From assembly GCA_035758575.1 (NCBI GenBank), contig DASTXH010000047.1, positions 1-28,788 on the forward strand: a stretch of DNA of 28,788 nt, given 5' to 3'. This document shows positions 16,945-24,332 of the stretch, piece by piece. A model generated the notes under the pieces. That model was given only the letters and a program-made list of their open reading frames with translations. It did not search any database and was not told where the DNA came from. The position numbers and the translations under genes were made by a program. This DNA comes from JANWHZ01 sp035758575. Lineage in GTDB: Bacteria > Patescibacteriota > Saccharimonadia > Saccharimonadales > UBA4665. Numbering within the stretch: position 1 is the stretch's first letter; every line of letters starts with the position of its first letter.

Positions 16945-17496
16945 GTGCCAGGCGATTTTGAACAGAAAGGTGTTTTTGAGCTGGCCAATCTGCAGAGGCA
17001 GCAGGCTATACAAGAGACCGCGCGACTGACGGCAATAGAGCGGGAACGCGCGGCCGAAGAAGCTGCTCATCTACTACGCATAGAGAATCTGAGGGGTGAG
17101 ATGCATCGTGCTGGGGCGCAAGTAGTCCAGGCGGCTCAGACAAAGGGTATTTCGCCCGATGTGGTTGAGCGGCGGTCTACTGGGCCGTGGTATAGGCGCA
17201 AGCATGAAGACGTAGCCGTGGGATGGCTCATTGAGTCGGCTAGCGGTACGCATTTCGTGACCCAGTCGTGCGGATGGGACAGCACCCAAGAAGTTGCCGA
17301 TGGTACCTATTACTACCGTACCGTACTTGGCTTAAACGGGCGTATTTATAGTTCGTACAGGCTAACTTCATTGCCGAGGTCACCTGAGAATGACGGTCAC
17401 CTGATGGAGAATACGATCAGATCATATCAGGACGCTGATTCGTGTCGGAAACATTTAGTGAACTTTATTGTAGCTCACAGTCTTGATATGCCGTAA
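16945..17496 (+). CDS. hypothetical protein with N-terminal coiled coil
   Basis: 183 residues, not recognised. Residues 1-65 are Gln/Glu/Ala/Arg-rich and likely a helical coiled coil (LQRQQAIQETARLTAIERER). About 80-175 form a compact Trp/Tyr/Ser-rich domain (GPWYRRKHEDVAVGWLIES, TYYYRTVLGLNGRIYSSYRL) with no known catalytic signature. No signal peptide or membrane segment. The start is a GTG with TAGGAGG ending 4 bases upstream, one of the strongest ribosome sites in the window. It is the only plus-strand gene inside the minus-strand secretion block. The 149 bases after it (17497-17645) hold no gene, only a weak hairpin at 17598-17617. Confidence 0.75.
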   Translation: MPGDFEQKGVFELANLQRQQAIQETARLTAIERERAAEEAAHLLRIENLRGEMHRAGAQVVQAAQTKGISPDVVERRSTGPWYRRKHEDVAVGWLIESASGTHFVTQSCGWDSTQEVADGTYYYRTVLGLNGRIYSSYRLTSLPRSPENDGHLMENTIRSYQDADSCRKHLVNFIVAHSLDMP

Positions 17497-17645
17497 TCGT
17501 ACCTCCATCTTCTCATGAGACACTGACGGGTAATAGGTTTGTGCGGTCTTGAGGCATAAGGCCATCATGCGAATGAGCATAAACAGGAGATTGCGTGGAA
17601 TTTAGCTCGGTAAATTCTAAAAGTCACCTCAAATTATCTAGGTAG

Positions 17646-20600
17646 CTAGCAAGCATTCCGGTTTTTTATATGCCTTGGTTCACTCTGCCATTGTTGTAAT
17701 GTCACCATGTCGTAACCGAGCAAGTCGTACCGTACTTGGTAATAGCCGTTGCTGTCTGTCAGTACTGCTTCAGGATGTGTGTCGAGTAAGTCTTGCGCCA
17801 TTACGCCTACATATTCAGGGCCGCCCCACTTGTACTGGAAGCTGTATAGTTTGAGGCCGTTAGCAAGCGTTTGTATATGCCGGATATGTTGCTTGAGTCG
17901 TCGGTCTGAAGGTCGGGTTCCTGGGCTGATCTTGCTCGTGTAGTGCTGCTGTGCCTTTGCCCAAAGGTTGTTTCCGGACGCAACACCATAGCGAGGGTGG
18001 GCCTGAACGGTTTGTACGGCTTTGGCAATCTGCTGTTGCTGTTCCGGCGAGAGCGACTGGTTCTGATGGGCGGCATACAGTATGTCTGCAAAGTGCTCTT
18101 GTTCGTCTTGGGTAGCGGCTGAATTTATGGCGTCCACGATTGCATTGGTGCCAAACAGATTCTCGAGAGATTTTGGTTTCTGGCGGGCGACGGTGGCCAT
18201 ATCCATCTCTTTGAGTGCACTGTAGGCATCGTTACGCCCAAGATCTTCGCGGCCGATTTGACGGGCGGTATATTGGAGCGCGCCTTTTTGGCCGGCTGCA
18301 AGCGACTGGTTGCCATGAGAGATACTGTCTATCATGGCATTGAATTCGCTGCCGTTATCAAGGACCTTTCCTGAACGAACTAATGCGTCGGCTGCGGCAG
18401 TTTGCATTTGCTGAGTGGCTTGGATAGTGTTGCCGGCAGCCAAGGCGCTATTCAATCGGTCTTGATTGACTAAGCCGGGAGTATAAACGCCTGCGTTATT
18501 TGTTTGGAAGTAGCGTAGTCTGCTGAGCGCTGCCCGGTTATTGCCGAACGCCACGGCGGCCATCGCTTCTTCGTTGTTCATTTGAGCTGCAAAATTCGTG
18601 TCCATTTTGGATGCGGCGTCAGCAGAAAGCGCCATATTATTAGCCATCGCAGCACTACCGACAGCACCAAGGCCAAACCTACCGCGCATACCAGCGCCGG
18701 CGTGGCGTCCCATGAAGTTGACGGCACGGCCGCCTAGGGCTGTTGTCCAGCGGCTGTTAGGGTTCCAGCGTGAGCCCGCCTGGAGTGACTTGGTATTTTT
18801 GGCCATAACATTCTGGCGATAGCCCTGCAAACGGCTTTCGATGGTTTGACGATGCGTGCCTTGCGCAAACTCGACTACGCGGCCCACCAGGCCTCCTGCC
18901 AGCTTGAATGCGAACGGGATGGCGATATATGGCGCGATAAAGATGATGATTGCCAGGATATGATAGCCATAGTCGCCGCTTTTCACGGTGAGGATGATAT
19001 ACGACAGTGCTGTGCCGCCAGCCAGAAAGCCTTCAATAAGTGGGAACATCACAAGAGCTGTGATAAGCGTTTCCTGCCAGAACTTGCCAAGCTTCTCGGT
19101 GCCTGGAAGTACGAATGAGGCGAGTGCTATGGGGGCGATAAGTATACACAGCAGAATGATGATTTGTCGGATCATAAGGACGACTAGGCCGACAATAATA
19201 ACAAGTATGACCGACACTAGGAGTGATATGATGCCGCCAGCCCCGAGCAGGACTATGGTGCCTGCGGCGACCAGTCCGGTGATGAGGAGGTCTGCGACGT
19301 TAGAGATAATGGTGCCTGGATCAAGGTGTCCGCCCACTGAACCGTAACTGGTCGTAGATAGAATAAGCTTGCCTGTCCAGGTGCCCAGGTCGTTGAAGAA
19401 GTTGATCACAAACTGCAGCAGCGGCCAGGAAAGCGATATGAGTATGGCGGCAATAATGATGCGTGGCAATGCTTTGCGCACAGTGTGGGCGGCGAATATC
19501 TCCAGGTCTGCCGCCTGGCTGACTACCATGACAAGCCCAGCTAGGACGAGCATGCCTACGCCGATATTGCGAAAGATATTGAATACTTTTTGTGTGTTGT
19601 CGTTGAAGTAAAGGCCGGTCGGTACGGTGAGCTGGCTGCCGATAAAGCCGCTAATACCACTTGCCACGCCCTGCAGCGAAGTTATAAGCGGGCACTCCAT
19701 CCAGCGCAAAAAGTCTGATGTAGGTGCGACGCAGCCATCGCCCGTGGGATTCTGCGTCGGGTTGGTGCTAGGTCCCCCGCCGTACGTATTGGTGAGTGCT
19801 ACAGTGAACGTCTTGGACTGACACTTGGGGTTGTAGGCGGTAACCGTTACGAAAGTAGTCGTATCGTATGGATTTGCGTGCATCGTATTGTCTACGACGT
19901 TACCGCCAGCCGTTTTGCAGGTTACCTGCGTAAAGTTCGTCTGGCTGGAATATATCGGAAATAGCAGGGTCATGTCGGTCCCCTGTATCGGCTTGTTTGC
20001 TGACTCTAAAAAGGTATTCCCGTTGAAGATATAGCCGTTCGCGTCGCTACCGACAGTGTCAATGATGATGGCGGCATTCGGGTCGGTGGCTGTGGGACTC
20101 CAATGGGCTGTTGAAGAGATGGTGATATACGAATTTTGTAACGTAACCGGGTATTTGCTAGTAACGCAAGATCCGTGAGTTGGGCTGGCGGGGTTCTCCT
20201 GAAACACGGTGATTGCAAGCGTGCCAGATTGAGTGCTCATAAAACTGGCTGTGCCATCACCTACTGTTAGAATTTCGGGCGAACATTCATTTGCCGTGTC
20301 TATGGTCGGGCCAGTTAGGGTCATTATGTTGCCTGTGCTGTCTATCTTCACATTGGCGCTGGTGCCGCCGTACATATGGGTGTTGCCATCTATTGCGACG
20401 TTGAACACCTGAATTGTCTGACCGTCAGTCCATACTCCTTGGTATGAATTGTTGCTGGATCCGCCAAGATTATTGAAGGTATTGGTGAGGTCTACCGGCG
20501 TTCCGCCGCCGACGTACTGCTTGCAGTTGCTCGCAGAGAATATATACGCCAGCCCGTGTTGAGCTGTGTGATAATCCCAGTCGCTGGTGTTGCCGCCGGT

Positions 20601-20906
20601 CAGCGTCAATCCTACTTCAAGTATGTCTGCCGGGGCGTTGCCGCAGGCTCCAGAAGCGTTCAGCGTCATCATTTGGGTACTGCCACCCTTCCTGATGCTG
20701 CTTTGCACAAAGGTTTCTGTTCGTCCGTTGACAACCATCTGGATCTTAGCCGGGTTGCCATTACTGATCCAGGTGGCTGTCTGATTCGCGGCTAGGGCTG
20801 GCGAACTCTGCATGAATTGAAGCAAAGAACTGCCCAAAAGCGTAGCCAGGAAAGCCCCTATTACAAGATGAATGCTTACGCTGCGTCGAAGTTTTTTTGT
20901 ACTCAT
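17646..20906 (-). CDS. VirB6/TrbL-like membrane protein with C-terminal peptidase S74 domain
   Basis: 1086 residues. A signal peptide (1-40, cleavage near ALA-AN) is followed by about 380 extracytoplasmic residues, Thr/Asn/Gly-rich and beta-like. About 430-700 hold several membrane helices, with the long hydrophobic run and polar breaks typical of VirB6/TrbL channel subunits. A soluble Ala/Gln/Asn-rich region (700-990) precedes a C-terminal domain matching the tail-spike intramolecular chaperone: SDRRLKQHI, then LYSFQYKW and YVGVMAQDLLDTHPEAV. Ser1000 and Lys1005 occupy the positions of the autoproteolytic dyad, so an 87-residue C-terminal piece could be released. The gene is divergent from the pilin operon. 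VirB6 assignment rests on topology and context. Confidence 0.87.
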   Translation of the reverse strand: MSTKKLRRSVSIHLVIGAFLATLLGSSLLQFMQSSPALAANQTATWISNGNPAKIQMVVNGRTETFVQSSIRKGGSTQMMTLNASGACGNAPADILEVGLTLTGGNTSDWDYHTAQHGLAYIFSASNCKQYVGGGTPVDLTNTFNNLGGSSNNSYQGVWTDGQTIQVFNVAIDGNTHMYGGTSANVKIDSTGNIMTLTGPTIDTANECSPEILTVGDGTASFMSTQSGTLAITVFQENPASPTHGSCVTSKYPVTLQNSYITISSTAHWSPTATDPNAAIIIDTVGSDANGYIFNGNTFLESANKPIQGTDMTLLFPIYSSQTNFTQVTCKTAGGNVVDNTMHANPYDTTTFVTVTAYNPKCQSKTFTVALTNTYGGGPSTNPTQNPTGDGCVAPTSDFLRWMECPLITSLQGVASGISGFIGSQLTVPTGLYFNDNTQKVFNIFRNIGVGMLVLAGLVMVVSQAADLEIFAAHTVRKALPRIIIAAILISLSWPLLQFVINFFNDLGTWTGKLILSTTSYGSVGGHLDPGTIISNVADLLITGLVAAGTIVLLGAGGIISLLVSVILVIIVGLVVLMIRQIIILLCILIAPIALASFVLPGTEKLGKFWQETLITALVMFPLIEGFLAGGTALSYIILTVKSGDYGYHILAIIIFIAPYIAIPFAFKLAGGLVGRVVEFAQGTHRQTIESRLQGYRQNVMAKNTKSLQAGSRWNPNSRWTTALGGRAVNFMGRHAGAGMRGRFGLGAVGSAAMANNMALSADAASKMDTNFAAQMNNEEAMAAVAFGNNRAALSRLRYFQTNNAGVYTPGLVNQDRLNSALAAGNTIQATQQMQTAAADALVRSGKVLDNGSEFNAMIDSISHGNQSLAAGQKGALQYTARQIGREDLGRNDAYSALKEMDMATVARQKPKSLENLFGTNAIVDAINSAATQDEQEHFADILYAAHQNQSLSPEQQQQIAKAVQTVQAHPRYGVASGNNLWAKAQQHYTSKISPGTRPSDRRLKQHIRHIQTLANGLKLYSFQYKWGGPEYVGVMAQDLLDTHPEAVLTDSNGYYQVRYDLLGYDMVTLQQWQSEPRHIKNRNAC

Positions 20907-20931
20907 CCCACTTCTGCCTACTATGTAATTT

Positions 20932-20937
20932 ACTATA
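20932..20937 (-). promoter_or_regulatory. possible -10 element of the virB6-like gene
   Basis: TATAGT on the minus strand, 25 bases before the ATG at 20906. The leader would carry AGAAGTGGG just before the start, a poor ribosome site. No clear -35. Confidence 0.35.
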
Positions 20938-21004
20938 CTGGATGGTTTGTGAATTGCCTAGCATTTGCGCGTGGCGTCATCCCATTATTTTCATGTACCT
21001 GTAC

Positions 21005-21028
21005 ACGGCGATAGCGCCGTCGTATAAT
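21005..21028 (+). promoter_or_regulatory. pilin operon -10 with an inverted repeat in the spacer
   Basis: TATAAT (21023-21028) lies 11 bases before the first pilin ATG, and no Shine-Dalgarno is present. Just upstream, ACGGCG (21005-21010) and CGCCGT (21015-21020) form an inverted repeat around ATAG, between the -10 and the expected -35. This is a plausible operator for a dimeric regulator; no regulator is identified. Confidence 0.5.
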
Positions 21029-21039
21029 TTCTACGTACA

Positions 21040-21516
21040 ATGAAATGGATAAAGCTAAAGACGGCGGTATATCGGGTAACCTTTTTAGTCATGGCAATGA
21101 CATCCGTTGCGGCACTATTTCCTTCTTATGCCAGTGCTGATGCATGTACTGATAAGGGCCAGTGGACGGCCAGTAATGGCACGTGCTGTCCAGTGAACCA
21201 GGTGCAGATAGCCAACGGTTCCGTAAGCTGCAATACCTCGGATAGTTGCAGCGGCGACATAAGTAATACTCAGGCAATGAATTGTATATTTCAGCGGTAT
21301 ATAAATCCCGCTGTCTCTTTGCTGTCTGCGTTGGTAGGTATCCTGGTTGTCGTAACTATCATCCGAGGCGGGCTTATGTATACGTCATCGGCCGGTGACC
21401 CATCAAAAGCCGCTGCCGGAAAGCAACACATTATTAATGCGTTAATAGGTTTGGCGGCGTACCTTATGCTATATGTATTTCTGCAATTTATTATCCCGGG
21501 CGGAGTTTTGAACTAA
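21040..21516 (+). CDS. VirB2/TrbC-like pilin 1
   Basis: 158 residues. A signal peptide (cleavage near ASA-DA, residue 33) is followed by a Cys-rich segment (six Cys between 36 and 82) and two membrane helices (about 91-110 and 131-152) joined by a short polar loop, YTSSAGDPSKAAAGKQ. That loop plus ALIGLAAY is the shared pilin signature of this cluster. VirB2-type subunits sit in the membrane before assembly into a pilus. It is the first gene of a five-gene run and is divergent from the virB6-like gene. It differs from its paralogues by the Cys-rich exposed region, so it may be a tip or minor subunit (inference). Confidence 0.86.
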   Translation: MKWIKLKTAVYRVTFLVMAMTSVAALFPSYASADACTDKGQWTASNGTCCPVNQVQIANGSVSCNTSDSCSGDISNTQAMNCIFQRYINPAVSLLSALVGILVVVTIIRGGLMYTSSAGDPSKAAAGKQHIINALIGLAAYLMLYVFLQFIIPGGVLN

Positions 21517-21518
21517 CC

Positions 21519-22199
21519 ATGATGCCTCTCTTCCATTCACTAGCGACACATTTTGCGGCAAGCTGCGATGCAAATCAAAGTTTCTTGGGATTATGGCCGT
21601 GGTATCACTACTTGCCCCTTCAGAACAGTGGCGGTGTTTGCCAAGTAAACCTGGTGCCGGATTCTCAGCATGTGCTTGGTGGTGGCAGCTTTATAGTCCT
21701 CATATTGCTTGCGGTGGTGGACGATCTCTTAAGAATCGTCGGTCTTCTGTCGGTTATTTATATAATATATGCCGGCATACGGTACACCATGAGCCAGGGG
21801 TCGCCAGATGAAGTCGCCAAGTCCCAGTCGACTATCCTGAACGCTCTGGCGGGCCTAGCTATCGCGCTGATCTCTATCCGGTTTGTTTCATTTTTGGCCG
21901 GGCAATTTAGCGGCGGTACGGGTTCAACCGCTACGAGTGGGCTTGATTTACGTAGCCTGCCGAACCCATCAGGCATTGCTAATGGCGGTATAGTGCCCAC
22001 TATACTAAGCATCATCTTCACTGTTGCTGGCGCAATTGCATTTCTATATCTGGTTATTGGTGGTTTTCATTATGTTAGCTCCCAGGGTGACCCCCAAAAA
22101 GTCGCTAAGGCTAAAGGTACTATTATGTATGCACTCGTAGGACTTATCGTTGCCATTATGGCGCAAACTATCGTAGGCGTGGTAGTGAGTAAAATATGA
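21519..22199 (+). CDS. tandem VirB2-like pilin (two pilin modules in one protein)
   Basis: 226 residues. It holds two copies of the pilin unit. The first has helices about 57-88 and 105-127 with the loop YTMSQGSPDEVAKSQ. The second has helices about 160-183 and 202-224 with YVSSQGDPQKVAKAKG. A linker of about 30 residues rich in Gly, Ser and Thr joins them. No clear signal peptide; the N-terminus has Cys, Trp and Tyr-rich sequence. The ATG lies 2 bases after the stop of pilin 1, so translation is likely coupled. Its stop overlaps the next start (ATGA). The fused form could cap or anchor a fibre made of single-unit pilins; this is inference. Confidence 0.85.
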   Translation: MMPLFHSLATHFAASCDANQSFLGLWPWYHYLPLQNSGGVCQVNLVPDSQHVLGGGSFIVLILLAVVDDLLRIVGLLSVIYIIYAGIRYTMSQGSPDEVAKSQSTILNALAGLAIALISIRFVSFLAGQFSGGTGSTATSGLDLRSLPNPSGIANGGIVPTILSIIFTVAGAIAFLYLVIGGFHYVSSQGDPQKVAKAKGTIMYALVGLIVAIMAQTIVGVVVSKI

Positions 22200-22606
22200 A
22201 ACGACTTGCCGTGACTTTTCTTGCATTGGTGACATGTATTGGCCTTATGTTTTTGCCTGCTACTGCGTTCGCTTTTGACGTTTTCGGGAACTCATGTCCA
22301 ACGGGCGGAGCCGCGGGAAGCAGCAGTGCGGTGTGCCAAGACAATAGTGCGAGCCAATCTGCAAAAAACCCTAATCCCCTAACCGGGCCAAACGGACTAC
22401 TCATCACAGTGGCGAACATAGTTGCGGCAGTCGCAGGCGTTGTTGCCGTAGTCGTTATAGTTATTTCTGGCGCAAAGTACATAACTTCGGGCGGTGATGC
22501 CAGTAAGGTCCAGGCAGCCAAGGGGACGCTTATCGGCGCTGTCATTGGCTTGGTCGTTATTGCTCTTGCGGATGTAATAATTGGATTTGTGATCAGTAAG
22601 CTATGA
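22196..22606 (+). CDS. VirB2/TrbC-like pilin 3
   Basis: 136 residues. The signal peptide runs MKRLAVTFLALVTC and on to AFA near residue 26. A short exposed segment with two Cys is followed by two membrane helices around the loop YITSGGDASKVQAAKG, then AVIGLVVIALADVIIGFVI. It is typical in size for a mature VirB2/TrbC pilin. The start ATG overlaps the preceding TGA by four bases (ATGA), as does its own stop with the next frame, indicating a tightly coupled operon. Very similar in its second half to pilins 4 and 5, so recent duplication is likely. Confidence 0.88.
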   Translation: MKRLAVTFLALVTCIGLMFLPATAFAFDVFGNSCPTGGAAGSSSAVCQDNSASQSAKNPNPLTGPNGLLITVANIVAAVAGVVAVVVIVISGAKYITSGGDASKVQAAKGTLIGAVIGLVVIALADVIIGFVISKL

Positions 22607-22635
22607 CGCATAACGATAATGTAGTTGGAGGAGTG

Positions 22636-23049
22636 ATGAGTCGTATTGCTACCCTGCTTTTGCCCGTATTAGTCGTGTTTGTCGGCGCTGTGTTTACGAC
22701 AGCGCCTGCGTATGCTTTGCCGCATCCGGTCTTGGTCGCTGATGCTAAGAGCGATGTATGTGCCGGTATTGGCCTTTCGGGCGCCAGTTGTAACGGCACT
22801 GGGCAAACGACCCCGACGTCCCAGCTAGACACCCTTATTACGACGATCATTAATGTGTTGACTATAATCGTTGGCGTGATCGCAGTGATTATGATTATTG
22901 TTGCCGGCGCCAAGTTTATCACGTCCAACGGCGACACAAGTAAAGTGGCTAGCGCCAAGTCGAGTATTATTTATGCCATTATAGGTTTAGTCGTGGTTGT
23001 ATTGGCGCAAACTATTGTGCACTACGTAGTCAACAAGGCAAACGTATAA
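22636..23049 (+). CDS. VirB2/TrbC-like pilin 4
   Basis: 137 residues from the preferred start. Signal peptide MSRIATLLLPVLVVFVGAV to AYA near residue 27, a short exposed segment with two Cys, then two helices with the loop FITSNGDTSKVASAKS and AIIGLVVVVLAQTIV. The ATG at 22636 has GGAGG ending 4 bases upstream and gives a good signal peptide. An in-frame ATG at 22603 overlaps the previous stop (ATGA) and would add 11 hydrophilic residues; it remains possible. It ends with TAA, and a 98-base gap follows before pilin 5. Confidence 0.86.
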   Translation: MSRIATLLLPVLVVFVGAVFTTAPAYALPHPVLVADAKSDVCAGIGLSGASCNGTGQTTPTSQLDTLITTIINVLTIIVGVIAVIMIIVAGAKFITSNGDTSKVASAKSSIIYAIIGLVVVVLAQTIVHYVVNKANV

Positions 23050-23147
23050 GCCATGGCGTGCGGTATGCATAAGCGGTATAATGCTTGATGTTGCACATGC
23101 CGGCATGGTATAAGTGTACAGAGAGGAAGATTAAAGAAAGGTAGCTG

Positions 23148-23582
23148 ATGATGCAAAAACTGAAAAGTATATTATTAACTCTCGGAGCGATGTCGGTCGC
23201 CCTGCTGCCGACTTTTGTACTCCTCCCTGCTACGGCCTCAGCGGCGACAAACAGCATTTACAACAATCTGTGCACCGGTACTAACTTGAGCCTTGATACG
23301 ACCGGTGGTAACTCGAATTGTGGCAGCACCTCAGATACGAATTTTCAAACACTCCTGACGAACATTATTAACATCTTTACCATTGTCGTTGGCGTCATAG
23401 CTGTAGTTATGATCATCGTTGGCGGACTGCGTTACATTACTTCCGGCGGCGAATCCAGCAAGGTTGGTGGTGCTAAAACCACGATTATTTACGCTCTGAT
23501 CGGTCTGGTTGTAGTGGCTCTTGCGCAGCTCATCGTCCACTTTGTGCTGAACCAGGCGAACTCGGTTGTAACCGGCGGTTGA
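23148..23582 (+). CDS. VirB2/TrbC-like pilin 5
   Basis: 144 residues. Signal peptide ending near ASA (residue 32), a short exposed Asn/Ser/Thr-rich region with two Cys, and two helices around YITSGGESSKVGGAKT, then ALIGLVVVALAQLIV. AGAAAGG lies 6 bases before the ATG at 23148; a second ATG follows immediately. The 98-base gap before it and this ribosome site, stronger than those of most other pilin genes, suggest separate or higher expression, so it could be the major pilin (inference). A strong terminator follows 20 bases after the stop. Confidence 0.88.
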   Translation: MMQKLKSILLTLGAMSVALLPTFVLLPATASAATNSIYNNLCTGTNLSLDTTGGNSNCGSTSDTNFQTLLTNIINIFTIVVGVIAVVMIIVGGLRYITSGGESSKVGGAKTTIIYALIGLVVVALAQLIVHFVLNQANSVVTGG

Positions 23583-23602
23583 TCGAATCTTTTGCGCCAA
23601 AC

Positions 23603-23629
23603 AAAATCTCCCGTTCCTCGGGAGATTTT
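23603..23629 (+). terminator. rho-independent terminator of the pilin operon
   Basis: A perfect 11-bp stem (23603-23613 with 23619-23629), loop TTCCT and a T-run. It starts 20 bases after the last pilin stop. Confidence 0.9.
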
Positions 23630-23664
23630 TATTCAGCAGGCCTACTCCAGATAGCGCTTAGACA

Positions 23665-23696
23665 AAAAGTATGTGCCCATATGGGCACATACTTTT
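23665..23696 (-). terminator. 32-bp perfect palindrome, terminator of hsp20
   Basis: AAAAGTATGTGCCCAT (23665-23680) and its exact complement (23681-23696) meet with no spacer. On the minus strand it is followed by a T-run, 19 bases beyond the hsp20 stop. It can also act on the plus strand, so the convergent pilin and hsp20 transcripts are isolated from each other. Confidence 0.8.
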
Positions 23697-23715
23697 GTTG
23701 ATGTATCCCTGTTCT

Positions 23716-24201
23716 TTATAGGACTTGGATTTTCTTCACGGTGTTTTGCTCAACCTTGCCAAAACTGACCGTGAGGACGCCGTCTTTGAGCACAGCTTCG
23801 ATGTCGTCTTCCTTTACGGCAAGCGGCAGAATGATGGTGCGTGAGAACTCGCCCCAGTAACATTCCTGCAGGAAGTAATTCTCTACCTCGTCTTCATTGC
23901 CGGCAGACAGCGTGCCGCGTATGGTGAGCTGGTTGTCGGAAATGCTGACATCCAGGTCGCTTTTATTTACCCCCGCTGTACGTGCCTTAATGACAAGCCG
24001 TTCCTTGGTTTCGTAGACGTCTACCGGCAGTTGGCCAGGTACTGCAGCGTCAGCATCATCATTCCAATCATCATCGGTAGGTGTTGCCGCCTGCGCCCCA
24101 CCGCCAGCCGCGTTGCCGAGGTCTTCATCGCCCAGGAACGCAGCCGTCAGTTCGTCCTCTTCCAGCAAGAGATCGTCGTCGCGCTGATTACGTCGCGCCA
24201 T
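23716..24201 (-). CDS. Hsp20/alpha-crystallin small heat shock protein
   Basis: 161 residues. These ATP-independent chaperones hold unfolded proteins. Residues 1-55 are very acidic and low-complexity (runs of Asp/Glu, then Gly/Ala). About 57-150 form the alpha-crystallin domain: LPVDVYETKERLVIKARTAGV, the WGEFSRTIILP block and the final GVLTVSFGK. The IQV at 158-160 resembles the C-terminal I-x-I/V tail. The ATG at 24201 has GGAGGG about 7 bases upstream; the longer open frame to 24291 includes the promoter and is rejected. Convergent with the pilin operon, divergent from comF. Confidence 0.93.
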   Translation of the reverse strand: MARRNQRDDDLLLEEDELTAAFLGDEDLGNAAGGGAQAATPTDDDWNDDADAAVPGQLPVDVYETKERLVIKARTAGVNKSDLDVSISDNQLTIRGTLSAGNEDEVENYFLQECYWGEFSRTIILPLAVKEDDIEAVLKDGVLTVSFGKVEQNTVKKIQVL

Positions 24202-24261
24202 GGTGTTACCCTCCACAAAATTAAAACAGGTCAATAATTCTTGCGTTTTTGTGTTACTAGC

Positions 24262-24291
24262 AGTATAGCTTAAGGTGGAAACACCCCGCAA
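24262..24291 (-). promoter_or_regulatory. hsp20 promoter
   Basis: On the minus strand, TTGCGG (24291-24286), an 18-base spacer and TATACT (24267-24262), about 60 bases before the hsp20 start. No CIRCE-type repeat was seen. Confidence 0.55.
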
Positions 24292-24316
24292 CAGCAGGCA
24301 TACTTATTTACAACGC

Positions 24317-24322
24317 TATAAA
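24317..24322 (+). promoter_or_regulatory. -10-like hexamer of comF
   Basis: TATAAA ending 10 bases before the comF ATG, with no Shine-Dalgarno sequence. The leader would be only a few bases. Confidence 0.4.
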
Positions 24323-24332
24323 TACAACGCAT

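Noticed and set aside
17598..17617. Hairpin GAATTTA/TAAATTC as a terminator
   Set aside because: Only seven mostly A-T pairs and no T-run; too weak to call.
4812..23582. The secretion cluster as an integrated conjugative element or prophage
   Set aside because: No relaxase, integrase, coupling protein, attachment repeats or phage structural genes flank it; the only mobile enzyme is the separate IS transposase.
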